Shown: positions 25,047 through 33,581, counted from the stretch's first letter. The stretch: DNA of 64,000 nt from JAQBQB01 sp963757185 (GCA_963757185.1 CAVWQI010000001.1:186001-250000); one strand, 5' to 3'. Notes: generated from the letters alone by a model not told the origin. A program made the numbers and translations.

Positions 25047-26951
25047 TCAGTCGGCCACGTCGAGGTCGAGCGCCTCGATGGCCGCGTCCAGCAGCGGTTC
25101 GCGCTTCCGCAGTGCGGCCACGCGCTCGGCACGCACCATTTCGTCGGTCAGGCGCTTCGGCGGTGCGGCCGGAGCCTTCTCGTCGCGCCGCAGGTCGACC
25201 CGTTCGACTCCGGCGAACCGCTCGCGCAGCACGACGAGAATCTCCGCGCGACCTGTGCCGATAGCGTGCGTGTAGATGTCGTTCGGCTCGTCGAGCTCGA
25301 TCGTGACGACACCGCTCGCGGTCACCGCGACCGGCGTCGCATGCGAGAGCGCCGAGGCGAGCATCGGCTTCGTGCCGCGTAGTCGATGGACAATTTGATC
25401 CCAGGCCGCCGTGAGTTTGCTCATCTCCAACGGCACGACGCCGACCATCTTTCCGTCAGCCCCGGCGACCGCGACAAGCTCGAGATGCTCCCCGCGGATT
25501 TTCACCGGCGCGGCGTCGGCCAGCTCGGCGCGAACCGCGGGTCCGTCCGCTCGAGCGCTCGGACGCGGCGCCGGAGGCGAACCGACGGAACGCGCGCTGC
25601 TCGACGCGCTCGGCGCCGGCGCGGCCGCGGCGTCGACACGCGCGTCTCTTCGCGGAGTTGGTGCGGCGCTCGTCTCCGACCGCGCCGACGAACCGCCGCT
25701 TGGAGCCCCACCGCCGGAGCTTCCTGAACCGCCGATCGAACGAATCAGCCCTTCGATCTCGACCGCGCGATCCATGAGCGCGAACCGAACGAGCAGTGTC
25801 TCGACCAACAGTTGTTGTTGCCCGCTCTTCTTGAACCGCGGCTCGAGCTCCGTGATCAGCTGGAGCATACGAAGCAAATCCGACGCGGCGATCCGTTCGC
25901 GCCGAGCCTCGAGCGCCTCGCGTCCGCGCTCCGACATTTCAGTGGCCGTGCCGCCGAGTGCGACGCTGAGCAACGAGCGCAGCGTGTCGGCGAGCCCGTT
26001 GAGGAACCCGCCGAAGTCGATGCCGGCGTCGGCCAGCCGCGACACCGCCGGGAAGACGTCCGCCGCGCGCCTGTCGGCGATGACGTCGATCAGCGAGATG
26101 AATTCGTCTTCGGCGACGAGGCCCAGCGCGTCGCGAACACGGTCCGCGGTCACGCGGCCGTCGCCCATCGAGAGCACCTGGTCGGTGAGGCTCAACGCGT
26201 CGCGCATCGAGCCGTCGGCCGCGCGCGCGATCGACGCCAGCGCCTCGGGCTCGGACCCGATCTTCTCCTCCGCCAACACGTGCGACAGCCGGTCTCGAAT
26301 CTCGGCGGCGCCGATGCGCTTGAAGTCGAATCGCTGCAGGCGGCTCAGGACCGGCGCGGCGGATTGCGCGATCTTCTGCGGCTCGGTGGTCGCGAAGACG
26401 AACACGACGCGCGGCGGCGGCTCTTCGAGAATCTTGAGCAGCGCGTTCCACGCCTCGCGCGTGAGCATGTGCGCTTCGTCGACGATGTAGACCTTGTAGT
26501 GATCGGCGCCGGACGGCGCGTACATCGCACGCTCTCGCAGCTCGCGCGCGTCGTCGACGCCGCGGTTCGACGCCGCGTCGATCTCGACGACGTCGAGGCT
26601 GGTCGCGCCAAGCCAAATGCGCTGGCACGAGGAGCACTCTCCGCAGGGTTCTCCCGCTTCGCGGGCGAACGTTTCATAGGCGTCGCTCACGCCTTCGGCG
26701 CTCGCTCCCGTTCCCCGCGCCTTGTCGAGCTCGGCCAATTGTCTGGCCTTCTCGAGTCGCCGCTCGCAGTTGAGCGCCATCGCGAGCACGCGGGCCAGCG
26801 TCGTCTTACCGACGCCGCGTGGACCGCAGAGAAGGTAGCCGTGCGCCACGCGTCCGCGCGCGATTGCCCCTTTGAGCGTCGACGACACGTGCGACTGCAC
26901 GGCGACGTCGGCGAAGCGCTTTGGGCGATATTTTCTGGCGAGCGCGAGCGA
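25047..26951 (-). CDS. dnaX: DNA polymerase III subunits gamma/tau
   Basis: 634 residues. Clamp-loader ATPase: LARKYRPKRFADVAVQSHV, Walker A GPRGVGKTT (44-52), zinc-binding CGECSSC (about 103-109), Walker B VYIVDEAHML, and ATTEPQKI sensor region. The C-terminal third is a Ser/Ala/Pro-rich linker (about 395-490) and a tau-like tail. The start at 26951 (MSLALARKYRPKRF) is the family-typical N terminus; an in-frame extension to 27005 runs into the terminator region. The SRP RNA gene lies directly upstream in the same direction. Confidence 0.95.
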   Translation of the reverse strand, partial: SLALARKYRPKRFADVAVQSHVSSTLKGAIARGRVAHGYLLCGPRGVGKTTLARVLAMALNCERRLEKARQLAELDKARGTGASAEGVSDAYETFAREAGEPCGECSSCQRIWLGATSLDVVEIDAASNRGVDDARELRERAMYAPSGADHYKVYIVDEAHMLTREAWNALLKILEEPPPRVVFVFATTEPQKIAQSAAPVLSRLQRFDFKRIGAAEIRDRLSHVLAEEKIGSEPEALASIARAADGSMRDALSLTDQVLSMGDGRVTADRVRDALGLVAEDEFISLIDVIADRRAADVFPAVSRLADAGIDFGGFLNGLADTLRSLLSVALGGTATEMSERGREALEARRERIAASDLLRMLQLITELEPRFKKSGQQQLLVETLLVRFALMDRAVEIEGLIRSIGGSGSSGGGAPSGGSSARSETSAAPTPRRDARVDAAAAPAPSASSSARSVGSPPAPRPSARADGPAVRAELADAAPVKIRGEHLELVAVAGADGKMVGVVPLEMSKLTAAWDQIVHRLRGTKPMLASALSHATPVAVTASGVVTIELDEPNDIYTHAIGTGRAEILVVLRERFAGVERVDLRRDEKAPAAPPKRLTDEMVRAERVAALRKREPLLDAAIEALDLDVAD

Positions 26952-27006
26952 CATTGAGCGAGTGCGGAGGACGGAGAGCGGGGTGGACAATGTACCGAAA
27001 AGCAAA

Positions 27007-27045
27007 GCGCGGGGACATCGCTCGAACGAGCGTTGTCTCCCGCGC
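27007..27045 (-). terminator. Intrinsic terminator of the SRP RNA gene
   Basis: Read on the minus strand, an 18-19-bp GC-rich stem (arms 27007-27024 and 27027-27045, tip TT) is followed by TTTGCTTTT. It lies just 3' of the SRP RNA and upstream of dnaX, so it separates the two transcripts. Confidence 0.8.
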
Positions 27046-27049
27046 GATA

Positions 27050-27166
27050 CCCCAGGTCTGACGAAGCAACATCAGACACCTCTTACCGCTGCTACCTTCG
27101 GGGTCCTGACGGAGTTCGAAGGCTGACGCCCTCCGGGACCTGAGGCACCTTGAAGTTAACCTGGGG
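27050..27166 (-). ncRNA. ffs: Signal recognition particle RNA, small bacterial type (4.5S)
   Basis: The minus strand reads GTCAGGACCCCGAAGGTAGC then AGCGGTAAG, close to the conserved helix-8 core of bacterial SRP RNA that binds Ffh. The ends CCCCAGGT (27166-27159 on the minus strand) and ACCTGGGG (27057-27050) are complementary and close a hairpin of about 117 nt, the right size for 4.5S-type RNA. An intrinsic terminator follows. Its position just upstream of dnaX is common in bacteria. The exact ends are estimated from pairing. Confidence 0.87.
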
Positions 27167-27318
27167 GACGGTCGCTACAAACGGCCTCGGCTTGCGGCTG
27201 ACGAACTGGCTCGACTTGCCGCCGACGGCCGATCGACTACGGCCGCTGCCGGCGTGAGGTAACAGCCGGCCCTTCACTCTTGCGCACCTCGAACCGCCCA
27301 GCGATTGTTACCGAACAG

Positions 27319-27792
27319 ATGCCGAAGAACGCTTCTCGCTCTCGCTCACTTTCGAAACGCCCGGTCAAGCGACGCCCGCGCCCGAAGTCTGCGCGCAATC
27401 CGCTCGACCGTCTTCGCTCGATCTGCCTCGGCCTTCCGCAGAGCACCGAGGTCGAAGCCTGGGGCGCGCCGACGTTTCGCGTCGGGAAGCTGTTCGCGAT
27501 GTACGCCTCGCCGTCGTCGCACCACAGCGGCGGACGTCCGGCGGTGTGGATCTACTCGATCAGCGTCGAGCAGGACCTCGTGATCCGCTCGCGGCCGGAC
27601 AAGTACTTCAAGCCCGCATACGTCGGCGCCTACGGCTGGATCGGCGCGTGGCTCGACAAGAATCCGCCGTGGAACGAGATCGAAGAGCTGCTGCGCGACG
27701 CCTGGCGCCGCCGTGCGCCGAAGAAGGTCATCCCGCTCCTCGATGGCGAAAATGCGATCCTTGCCAAGGGGCCGCGCCCGAAAAGGAGTTAG
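27319..27792 (+). CDS. MmcQ/YjbR-family protein
   Basis: 157 residues. After a basic N-terminal tail (about 1-27, many Arg/Lys/Ser), the motif LRSICLGLPQSTEVEAWGAP, TFRVGKLFAMY and a C-terminal LLRDAWRRRAPKKV match the MmcQ/YjbR (CyaY-like fold) family, implicated in DNA binding but of unknown role. The ATG at 27319 is preferred to a TTG at 27280. The gene is convergent with the threonine dehydratase, and their stop codons overlap by two bases. Confidence 0.82.
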   Translation: MPKNASRSRSLSKRPVKRRPRPKSARNPLDRLRSICLGLPQSTEVEAWGAPTFRVGKLFAMYASPSSHHSGGRPAVWIYSISVEQDLVIRSRPDKYFKPAYVGAYGWIGAWLDKNPPWNEIEELLRDAWRRRAPKKVIPLLDGENAILAKGPRPKRS

Positions 27793-28748
27793 TTCCAGGA
27801 CAATCCGCGAAGCGGGTCGAGATTCACGTTGCCGCCGGACAGCACCGCGACGACGCGAGATCCGGCGGGCATCTTCACGAGTCCGTGAAGCAGTGCGCCC
27901 ACTGGCGCCGCCGCCGCGCCTTCGACGACCAGCTTGCACCGCTCCATCACCCAGATCATCGCCTCGAAGATCTCTCGGTCAGGCAGCGTGACGATGTCGT
28001 CGACGAATCGCTGAACCACCGAAAGATTCAGCTCGCCGACGCGCCGCACGCGCAGCCCGTCGATGATCGTCTTGCAATCGATCGTCTCGAGCTTGCCGGC
28101 CGCGACGCTGCGCTGCATCGCCGGCCCGTCGCTCGACTCGACACCGATGACGCGGATGTTGGGGTTGTGTCCCTTCACCGCCATCGACACGCCGGAGATC
28201 AATCCGCCGCCGCCGATCGGCACGATCACCGCGTCGACGTTCGGCCAATCCTGCACGATCTCGAGTCCGAGCGTGCCCTGCCCCGCGATGAGCTGCGCGT
28301 CGTCGAAGGGATGGACGTACGTGAGACCCTCGGTGCGCACGAGCTCTTTCGCCTTCTCGTTCGCCTCGTCCCAGATGTTTCCGTGCAGCACGACCTCGGC
28401 ACCGTACGCTTTCGTCGCCGCGATTTTGGCCGGCGTCGCATTCGTCGCCATGCAAACGACGGCCCGAATCCCATGGATTCGCGCCGCGAGCGCGACGCCC
28501 TGCGCGTGGTTGCCCGCCGAGGAGCACACCACGCCGCGGCGTTTGTCCTCGTCCGACATCAACGCGAACTTGTTGAGCGGGCCGCGGATCTTGTACGACC
28601 CGACGCGCTGAAAGAGCTCGGCCTTGAGGCGAACGTCGAAGCCGGTGGCGTCGCTCAACTGCTGCGACGTCAACAGCGGCGTGTGCTTGATGTGCGGCGC
28701 GATCCGGGCGCGCGTCTGGACGAAATCGTCGAGCGTCAGCGTCAGCAT
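27789..28748 (-). CDS. Threonine/serine dehydratase (PLP-dependent, catabolic type)
   Basis: 319 residues, fold-type II PLP enzyme. The cofactor lysine lies in FQRVGSYKIRGPLNK (Lys53), the phosphate loop is IGGGGLISG (near 175) and SAGNHAQGVA binds the substrate. It lacks the C-terminal ACT domain, so it is the short, catabolic TdcB-like or serine-racemase-like form, converting L-threonine to 2-oxobutyrate and ammonia. It starts immediately after the stop of the threonine aldolase gene (TGA-ATG with no gap). Confidence 0.9.
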   Translation of the reverse strand: MLTLTLDDFVQTRARIAPHIKHTPLLTSQQLSDATGFDVRLKAELFQRVGSYKIRGPLNKFALMSDEDKRRGVVCSSAGNHAQGVALAARIHGIRAVVCMATNATPAKIAATKAYGAEVVLHGNIWDEANEKAKELVRTEGLTYVHPFDDAQLIAGQGTLGLEIVQDWPNVDAVIVPIGGGGLISGVSMAVKGHNPNIRVIGVESSDGPAMQRSVAAGKLETIDCKTIIDGLRVRRVGELNLSVVQRFVDDIVTLPDREIFEAMIWVMERCKLVVEGAAAAPVGALLHGLVKMPAGSRVVAVLSGGNVNLDPLRGLSWN

Positions 28749-29777
28749 TCAGTGTCCACGCGTAAGGGCCGTACGCAGCACCGTCGCGGCGCGGCGGCAA
28801 TCGTCCGCGCTCACGTCGATGTGCGTCACCAGCCTGATTCGAGTCGAGCTCCATTCGGAAACGAGCACTCCCTGTTGCCGCGCCTCGGCGACGACGTTCG
28901 GCACCGACTGGCCGGCGACCAGGTCCACCATCACGATGTTCGTGTCCGGCGCGACGATTTCCGTGCCGGGAATTCCCGACAACGCCTTCGCCATCTCACG
29001 CGCGTTCGCGTGGTCGTCGGCCAGCCGGGCGAGCTGGTGGTCGAGCGCGTACAGCGCCGCCGCGGCGAGGACGCCGGACTGCCGCATCGCGCCGCCGAAC
29101 AGTTTGCGCGCCGTCCACGCGCGTTCCATGGCTTCGCGCGTCCCGGCCAGCATCGCGCCGATCGGCGCGCCGAGTCCTTTCGACAGATCCACCATCACCG
29201 TGTCGGCCGGCGCCGCCAGCTCGGGCAGCGACACGCCGCTCGCGATGCTCGCGTTCCACAACCGCGCGCCGTCGAGGTGAACAGGAACGCCCTGCTCGCG
29301 CGCGATCGCGCACATCTCGCAGAAGTCGCCGAGCGGAACGATCACGCCGCCGGCGCCGTTGTGCGTGTTCTCGACGCAGACGAGCCCAGGTGCCGGATAG
29401 TACCGCGAGCGCGGGCGAAACGCCCGCCGCAAATCGTCCGCGGACATCACCCGCCCTTCGGGTACGACGGCAAGGATCTGCGCGCCCGCCAGCGCCGCGA
29501 CGCCGGCGATCTCGCTGTGAACGATGTGCGCGTCGACGTCCGCCAGCACCTCGGTGGCGCGCGGCGCGAGCAGCCACACGGCCGCCTGATTGGCCATCAC
29601 GCCGCTGGGGAAGAAGAGCGAGTCTTCCTTGCCGAGCATCTTGGCGACGCGTTCCTCGAGCCGCCGCGTCGTCGGATCGCCGTCCCGCTCGTCGTCGCCG
29701 ACATCGGCGTCCGCCATGGCGGCACGCATGCCCGGCGTCGGCTTGGTGACGGTGTCGCTTCGCAGGTCTATCGGCAT
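28749..29777 (-). CDS. ltaE: Low-specificity L-threonine aldolase
   Basis: 342 residues, fold-type I PLP enzyme splitting threonine into glycine and acetaldehyde. Family landmarks are IDLRSDTVTKPTPGMR at the start, DVGDDERDGDPTTRRLE, ENTHNGAGG, HLDGARLWNA, and the cofactor lysine in VMVDLSKGLGAPIG (Lys200). The start at 29777 removes a 6-residue in-frame extension that does not fit the family. The gene is directly followed by the threonine dehydratase, giving two alternative routes of threonine breakdown in one transcript. Confidence 0.93.
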   Translation of the reverse strand: MPIDLRSDTVTKPTPGMRAAMADADVGDDERDGDPTTRRLEERVAKMLGKEDSLFFPSGVMANQAAVWLLAPRATEVLADVDAHIVHSEIAGVAALAGAQILAVVPEGRVMSADDLRRAFRPRSRYYPAPGLVCVENTHNGAGGVIVPLGDFCEMCAIAREQGVPVHLDGARLWNASIASGVSLPELAAPADTVMVDLSKGLGAPIGAMLAGTREAMERAWTARKLFGGAMRQSGVLAAAALYALDHQLARLADDHANAREMAKALSGIPGTEIVAPDTNIVMVDLVAGQSVPNVVAEARQQGVLVSEWSSTRIRLVTHIDVSADDCRRAATVLRTALTRGH

Positions 29778-29841
29778 CGCCGGAATATGGCGCACGGCAA
29801 CGGACGGCGCGAAGCCTCGATCGGCGCCGTTGCCTCCGACG

Positions 29842-29932
29842 TTCGGGAGTTCGCGCCGTTCGCGCGTTTCGGAAGTTGGCGCCTTCTGGAAGTTGGCGCT
29901 TTCGGCAGTTGGCGCCGTCTGGCAGCGGCGCC
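29842..29932. repeat. Degenerate 16-bp tandem repeat
   Basis: Five units of the type TTCGGAAGTTGGCGCC (29842-29857, 29868-29883, 29884-29900, 29901-29916, 29917-29932), with one 10-bp interruption. Each contains a GGCGCC-like core and divides into two 8-mers. It lies between the threonine aldolase start and the yihY stop. Confidence 0.75.
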
Positions 29933-29942
29933 GTCTAGCCGT

Positions 29943-30875
29943 TCAATCGGTGAGTACTTCCCTCTGCAGCTTCCGCACTCTCCGCAGCTCGAATACCTGC
30001 CCGACCTCGCCGCCGAGGATGAAGATCAGCGCCGCGTAGTAGCACCACACCACCACGAACACGATGGCGGTGAGCGTTCCCCTGTACATCCCGACCGGGT
30101 TGAACGTCGTGGTGTAGTACGCGAAGGCCGTTCGCGCGCCCTCGAAGCACACGCTCGTGAATCCGGCCGCGACCCACGCCGACGCCGTCGTCACGCGGCG
30201 GATCGGCAGAAACTTGTAGAGCGCGTAGAACATCAGCGCGAGAAACGCGAAGCCGAGGACGCGGCCGACCCAGTAGTCGACGCCGCTCAGCACGTCCGTG
30301 CGCAGGCCGACCGACACGAGCGCATGCGACGCCAGGCCGACATAGGTCGTCACCGTGACGCTCGCCGCGAACAGCAGCGTCGACACGACCGTGATCTTCA
30401 CGTCGAACACCTTGCCGGCGATGATGCCTCGCTCGGTCTCGATGTCGAAGACGCTCGCCAGCACGGTGCGCAGCGATCCGAAGAGTCGCGTCGAGAACCA
30501 GATGAAGCCGATGGCGCTGTAAATCGTGATCGACCTGCGCGTCCGCAGCAGGTCGTTGATCAGCCTGTGGACGGGCGAGTCCGTCTCGACGTGTGCGGGC
30601 AGAAGCCGGTCGAGAAAGACGCCGATCTGGTCCGTCGAGTTGATCGAACCGGCGTAGACGATCGGCAGGAGGTACGTGATCCCGGCCGCGAGGAGGAGCA
30701 GAAAGGGCAGCGCGGCGAGCAGGATGTTGAATGCGATACCGCCGGCGAGGAACAGAACGTTGTCCTCGCCGCTGTTGTCCCAGACCCGCTTGATGTAGTC
30801 GCGGGCCGTCCAGAGAAAGTCGGAGACGGGCGACCGGTGGACCCCGCCCTCACCCGTGTTCACGCTCGCGGACAA
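29943..30875 (-). CDS. YihY/UPF0761-family inner-membrane protein
   Basis: 310 residues with about six membrane helices. Motifs LAGGIAFNILLAALPFLLLLA, FGSLRTVLASVFD, and TTTFNPVGMYRGTLTAIVFVV followed by AALIFILGGE match the YihY family (once called RNase BN), whose function is unsettled. The start is uncertain: a TTG at 30875 and a GTG at 30863 are both in frame, with no clear ribosome-binding site. The N terminus again includes a single translated copy of the GGTCCACCGG word (VHRSP). It follows the YtxH-domain gene by 37 bp. Confidence 0.85.
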   Translation of the reverse strand: MSASVNTGEGGVHRSPVSDFLWTARDYIKRVWDNSGEDNVLFLAGGIAFNILLAALPFLLLLAAGITYLLPIVYAGSINSTDQIGVFLDRLLPAHVETDSPVHRLINDLLRTRRSITIYSAIGFIWFSTRLFGSLRTVLASVFDIETERGIIAGKVFDVKITVVSTLLFAASVTVTTYVGLASHALVSVGLRTDVLSGVDYWVGRVLGFAFLALMFYALYKFLPIRRVTTASAWVAAGFTSVCFEGARTAFAYYTTTFNPVGMYRGTLTAIVFVVVWCYYAALIFILGGEVGQVFELRRVRKLQREVLTD

Positions 30876-30912
30876 AGGCCGTGCGGGGTTCGCCGATCAG
30901 TGGTCGAGCCGA

Positions 30913-31404
30913 TCAGCCGTCGACCGGCTCATCGGACGCCGCGTCGTTGACGCGCTTTGCCGCTTTGACGCCCGCCGTGTACGCCGCCTTCGTCGTGGCA
31001 AGTCGGTTTTCCAGATCCTCGCGCGCGTCGTGCGCCGCGGCACGCCCGGCGTCGACCGCTTCGCGGGCGGCGGTGCGACCGGCTTCGACGGCACGCGTCA
31101 CCTGGCGGCGCTTGAGGTCCACCGCGTCCTTCGCGCTGTCGATCGTCTCTTCGACGCGGCGGCGCGCGTCCTGGTAGGTCTCGCTGACCGTGTCCGTGAG
31201 CTCGGACGCTTTTCGCTCGGCCAACTTGCGCGCGCGGATCGCGCGCCGCTTCAGGTCGCGGCGCGTTTCCTCGCCGGATTTCGGCGCGAACAGCAGCGCA
31301 GCGCCGGCACCCAATGCGAGACCGATGATGAACGGCATCACGCTGGTCGAGCGCTGTTCGATCACCACGTACGGGTCGTTGTCTTCGAAGTCTCGGCGTG
31401 ACAT
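30913..31404 (-). CDS. YtxH-domain membrane protein
   Basis: 163 residues. An N-terminal helix (SVMPFIIGLALGAGAALLFAP) followed by KSGEETRRDLKRRA is the YtxH signature. The remaining 110 residues form a highly charged Ala/Arg/Glu-rich amphipathic helix resembling apolipoprotein/LEA-like repeats (RRRVEETIDSAKDAVDLKRR). Relatives are general-stress membrane proteins in Firmicutes. The gene lies 17 bp after the NtrC-type regulator, in the same direction. Confidence 0.85.
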   Translation of the reverse strand: MSRRDFEDNDPYVVIEQRSTSVMPFIIGLALGAGAALLFAPKSGEETRRDLKRRAIRARKLAERKASELTDTVSETYQDARRRVEETIDSAKDAVDLKRRQVTRAVEAGRTAAREAVDAGRAAAHDAREDLENRLATTKAAYTAGVKAAKRVNDAASDEPVDG

Positions 31405-31421
31405 GGCGATGCTCCTCTGAG

Positions 31422-32933
31422 TTAGCGTTTTCGCGCGAGCGGCTTCTTCACCGAAGCCAGGACGCGCTCTTGTGGCAGGTCGGGTTTGGGCCGGCCGTTG
31501 GTCGCAGTTTCGTCCGTTCCATTGGCGGCGGGCGGCGACGAGGCGAGCGTTGCGGGACCCTCGTTCACAAACGACAGCAGGTCCCGACGTACGTCATCCG
31601 CGACAATGCCCAGCAGCTTGGCTGTCTTCTCGATATCGCCGGAGGTGGACGCGAAAGTCTGGAGCGCGAGCAGCCGCCGCGCCTCGGTCGCGGTCGCGCC
31701 CACCGGAATCGTCACCGATGTCGGCACGGCGCCCCCGCCCGGAGCCCGCAGATGCCGAGGCATGACGTCGGTCAGCGTGATCGTGTCGCCGCGCGTCATG
31801 ATCACCGCGCGTTCCACGGCGTTTTTCAGCTCGCGCACGTTCCCCGGCCAGTGATACGCGAGGATCCACCCCCACGCGGCGTCGTCGAAGTCGCCGATCT
31901 TCTTTCCGTTCTGGTCGGAGAATCGGGCGAGGAACTCCGTCGCGAGAAGATGGATGTCTTCCGTTCGCTCGCGCAGGGGCGGAAGCGAGATCTCGACGAC
32001 GGCCAACCGATAGTAGAGATCCTCGCGCAGGTGTCCGTCACTGATCGCCTGTTGAAGATCCTTGTTCGTCGCCGCGACGATGCGGATGTCGACCGAGATC
32101 TCTTTCTTGCCGCCCAGACGTCGAACCTGTCGCGTCTCGAGCGCCCGCAGCAGCTTGACCTGGATGTCCGGCGACATCTCGGCCACTTCGTCGAGGAAGA
32201 TCGTGCCGCCGCTCGCCATCTCGAACGCGCCCGGCTTCTCGTTCACTGAACCTGTGAACGCGCCCTTCTCGTGGCCGAACAACTCGTTCTCGAGAATCTC
32301 TTTCGGCAGCGCCGCGCAGTTGAGCGCGAAGAAGGGCCCGCTGGAACGCTCGCTCTTGCTGTGCAACGCACGGGCGACGAGTTCCTTCCCCGTGCCCGAC
32401 TCGCCGAGGATGAGCACGCTCGCCGTCGACGGTGCGACCGCGCCGATGACCTGGTAAACGTCGCGCATCACCTCCGACTGGCCGGTGAGCTCGCCGTAAT
32501 GGGTAAGCCCTTCGAGGCGGGATGTGAGCTCGCGGTTCTTTTCCTGGACCTCGAACTTCTCGAGGGCCTTTGGAATCAACGCCTTGAGGCGGTTGAGCTT
32601 GTCCGCGTTGAGCGGCTTCTCGATGTAGTCGTATGCGCCCTGTTGCATCGCCTGGACGGCCGAGTCGACGGTGGCCTGCCCGGTGATGATGATGCATTCG
32701 GTGGCGATTCGGCGTTGCTGTAGCTCACGAAGCAGCGCCAACCCATCGAGCTTCGGCATCTTGAGGTCGGCGAGCACCACGCCGTAGCGATCGTTCGCCA
32801 ACCGCTCGAGCGCCTTCTGGCCGTCGGGGGCGATATCGACCGCGTACCCCTCGTCGGCCAGAATGGCGCTCAGGCCTGACGTAATCGCCTGTTCGTCGTC
32901 CGCAATGAGAATCTTCGCGTTCGTGTGTTTCAT
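31422..32933 (-). CDS. NtrC-family sigma-54-dependent response regulator
   Basis: 503 residues. Receiver domain 1-120 with phospho-acceptor Asp56 (VVLADLKMP); AAA+ domain with Walker A GESGTGKE (177-184), the sigma-54 contact loop GAFTGS (224-229, normally GAFTGA) and Walker B GGTIFLDE; arginine fingers near REDLYYRLAV. The C-terminal part (about 400-503) has a weak Fis-like helix pair (TSGDIEKTAKLLGIVADDVRR) and a disordered Pro-rich tail. It would activate sigma-54 promoters after phosphorylation. It follows the kinase-like phosphotransferase candidate by 33 bp, and YtxH follows by 17 bp. Confidence 0.93.
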   Translation of the reverse strand: MKHTNAKILIADDEQAITSGLSAILADEGYAVDIAPDGQKALERLANDRYGVVLADLKMPKLDGLALLRELQQRRIATECIIITGQATVDSAVQAMQQGAYDYIEKPLNADKLNRLKALIPKALEKFEVQEKNRELTSRLEGLTHYGELTGQSEVMRDVYQVIGAVAPSTASVLILGESGTGKELVARALHSKSERSSGPFFALNCAALPKEILENELFGHEKGAFTGSVNEKPGAFEMASGGTIFLDEVAEMSPDIQVKLLRALETRQVRRLGGKKEISVDIRIVAATNKDLQQAISDGHLREDLYYRLAVVEISLPPLRERTEDIHLLATEFLARFSDQNGKKIGDFDDAAWGWILAYHWPGNVRELKNAVERAVIMTRGDTITLTDVMPRHLRAPGGGAVPTSVTIPVGATATEARRLLALQTFASTSGDIEKTAKLLGIVADDVRRDLLSFVNEGPATLASSPPAANGTDETATNGRPKPDLPQERVLASVKKPLARKR

Positions 32934-32966
32934 TCGGTGTCGGAGTACCCCGGGGCCTACCGCCCT

Positions 32967-33578
32967 TCAGGTAGGGAACGTAATCGTAGCGCCACTTTCC
33001 GAGATGTCGAGATGGACGCCGGCACTATATGCCGCTGAAACGACCTCGTCGCTTAGCGCAATTCTCGATCCGTCGCGCTCGCCGCAAGAAACCCGGAGTG
33101 CAGGACCGCCGCTGGCGTCCACGGCCGAGCAAACCACATCCTTCGAGGTCTCGACAGCCGCCAGGAGCACCGCCGCGATCACGAGACGTGCGGCCGCCGC
33201 CGGCGCGCTGGTCGTCCCGACGCGTTCTACCCCTTTGTCGACGGTAAGTCGCCTCCTGTCTTCGGCCTCGGCCGGTCCCGCGCCACGCGAGGCCAACACG
33301 GCCACGTCCCGCGTGATGCGAGCGACGTCCGCTGGTCCGCGCGGCGACCGCGCCAGAGCCAGCATCGCTTCGGCCGACTGGATCACCGACTCCAGCTCGG
33401 CGGCCGCGGCTTCGGCGAAGGGCTGGAGCGCCGAGGCTTCCGCTTCACCTCGACCGCTGCGCGACCGCACGACCTCCAGGTTCACGGCCACGCCGTTCAA
33501 GGCGCCTTTGAACTGGTGCGCCGTTGCGTCGCAGAGCCGCTGGAAGACGCCCAGCCACAGCTCCTCGGCCGTTGACAA
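32967..33578 (-). CDS. Kinase-like two-component protein lacking ATP-binding motifs; ChpT/Spo0B-like phosphotransferase candidate
   Basis: 203 residues, soluble. The N-terminal helix ATAHQFKGALNGVAVNLEVV (His21, Asn28) looks like a dimerisation/phosphoacceptor helix of histidine kinases, and a second long helix (AEAAAAELESVIQSAEAMLALAR) completes a helical hairpin. The C-terminal half aligns loosely in order with a kinase ATPase domain (AAARLVIAAVLLAAVETS in place of the N-box) but has no DxGxG or GxGxG motifs. That combination occurs in Spo0B and ChpT, which relay phosphoryl groups instead of using ATP. The TTG start at 33578 is 3 nt from the fba stop, implying coupling. The function is inferred from fold pattern and neighbour (an NtrC-type regulator). 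Confidence 0.6.
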   Translation of the reverse strand: MSTAEELWLGVFQRLCDATAHQFKGALNGVAVNLEVVRSRSGRGEAEASALQPFAEAAAAELESVIQSAEAMLALARSPRGPADVARITRDVAVLASRGAGPAEAEDRRRLTVDKGVERVGTTSAPAAAARLVIAAVLLAAVETSKDVVCSAVDASGGPALRVSCGERDGSRIALSDEVVSAAYSAGVHLDISESGATITFPT

Positions 33579-33581
33579 GCT

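Noticed and set aside
27546..30950. An 1134-codon plus-strand open frame
   Set aside because: It runs antisense to threonine dehydratase, aldolase and YihY and is rich in Arg/Asp/His as antisense GC-rich shadows are; no domain is visible.
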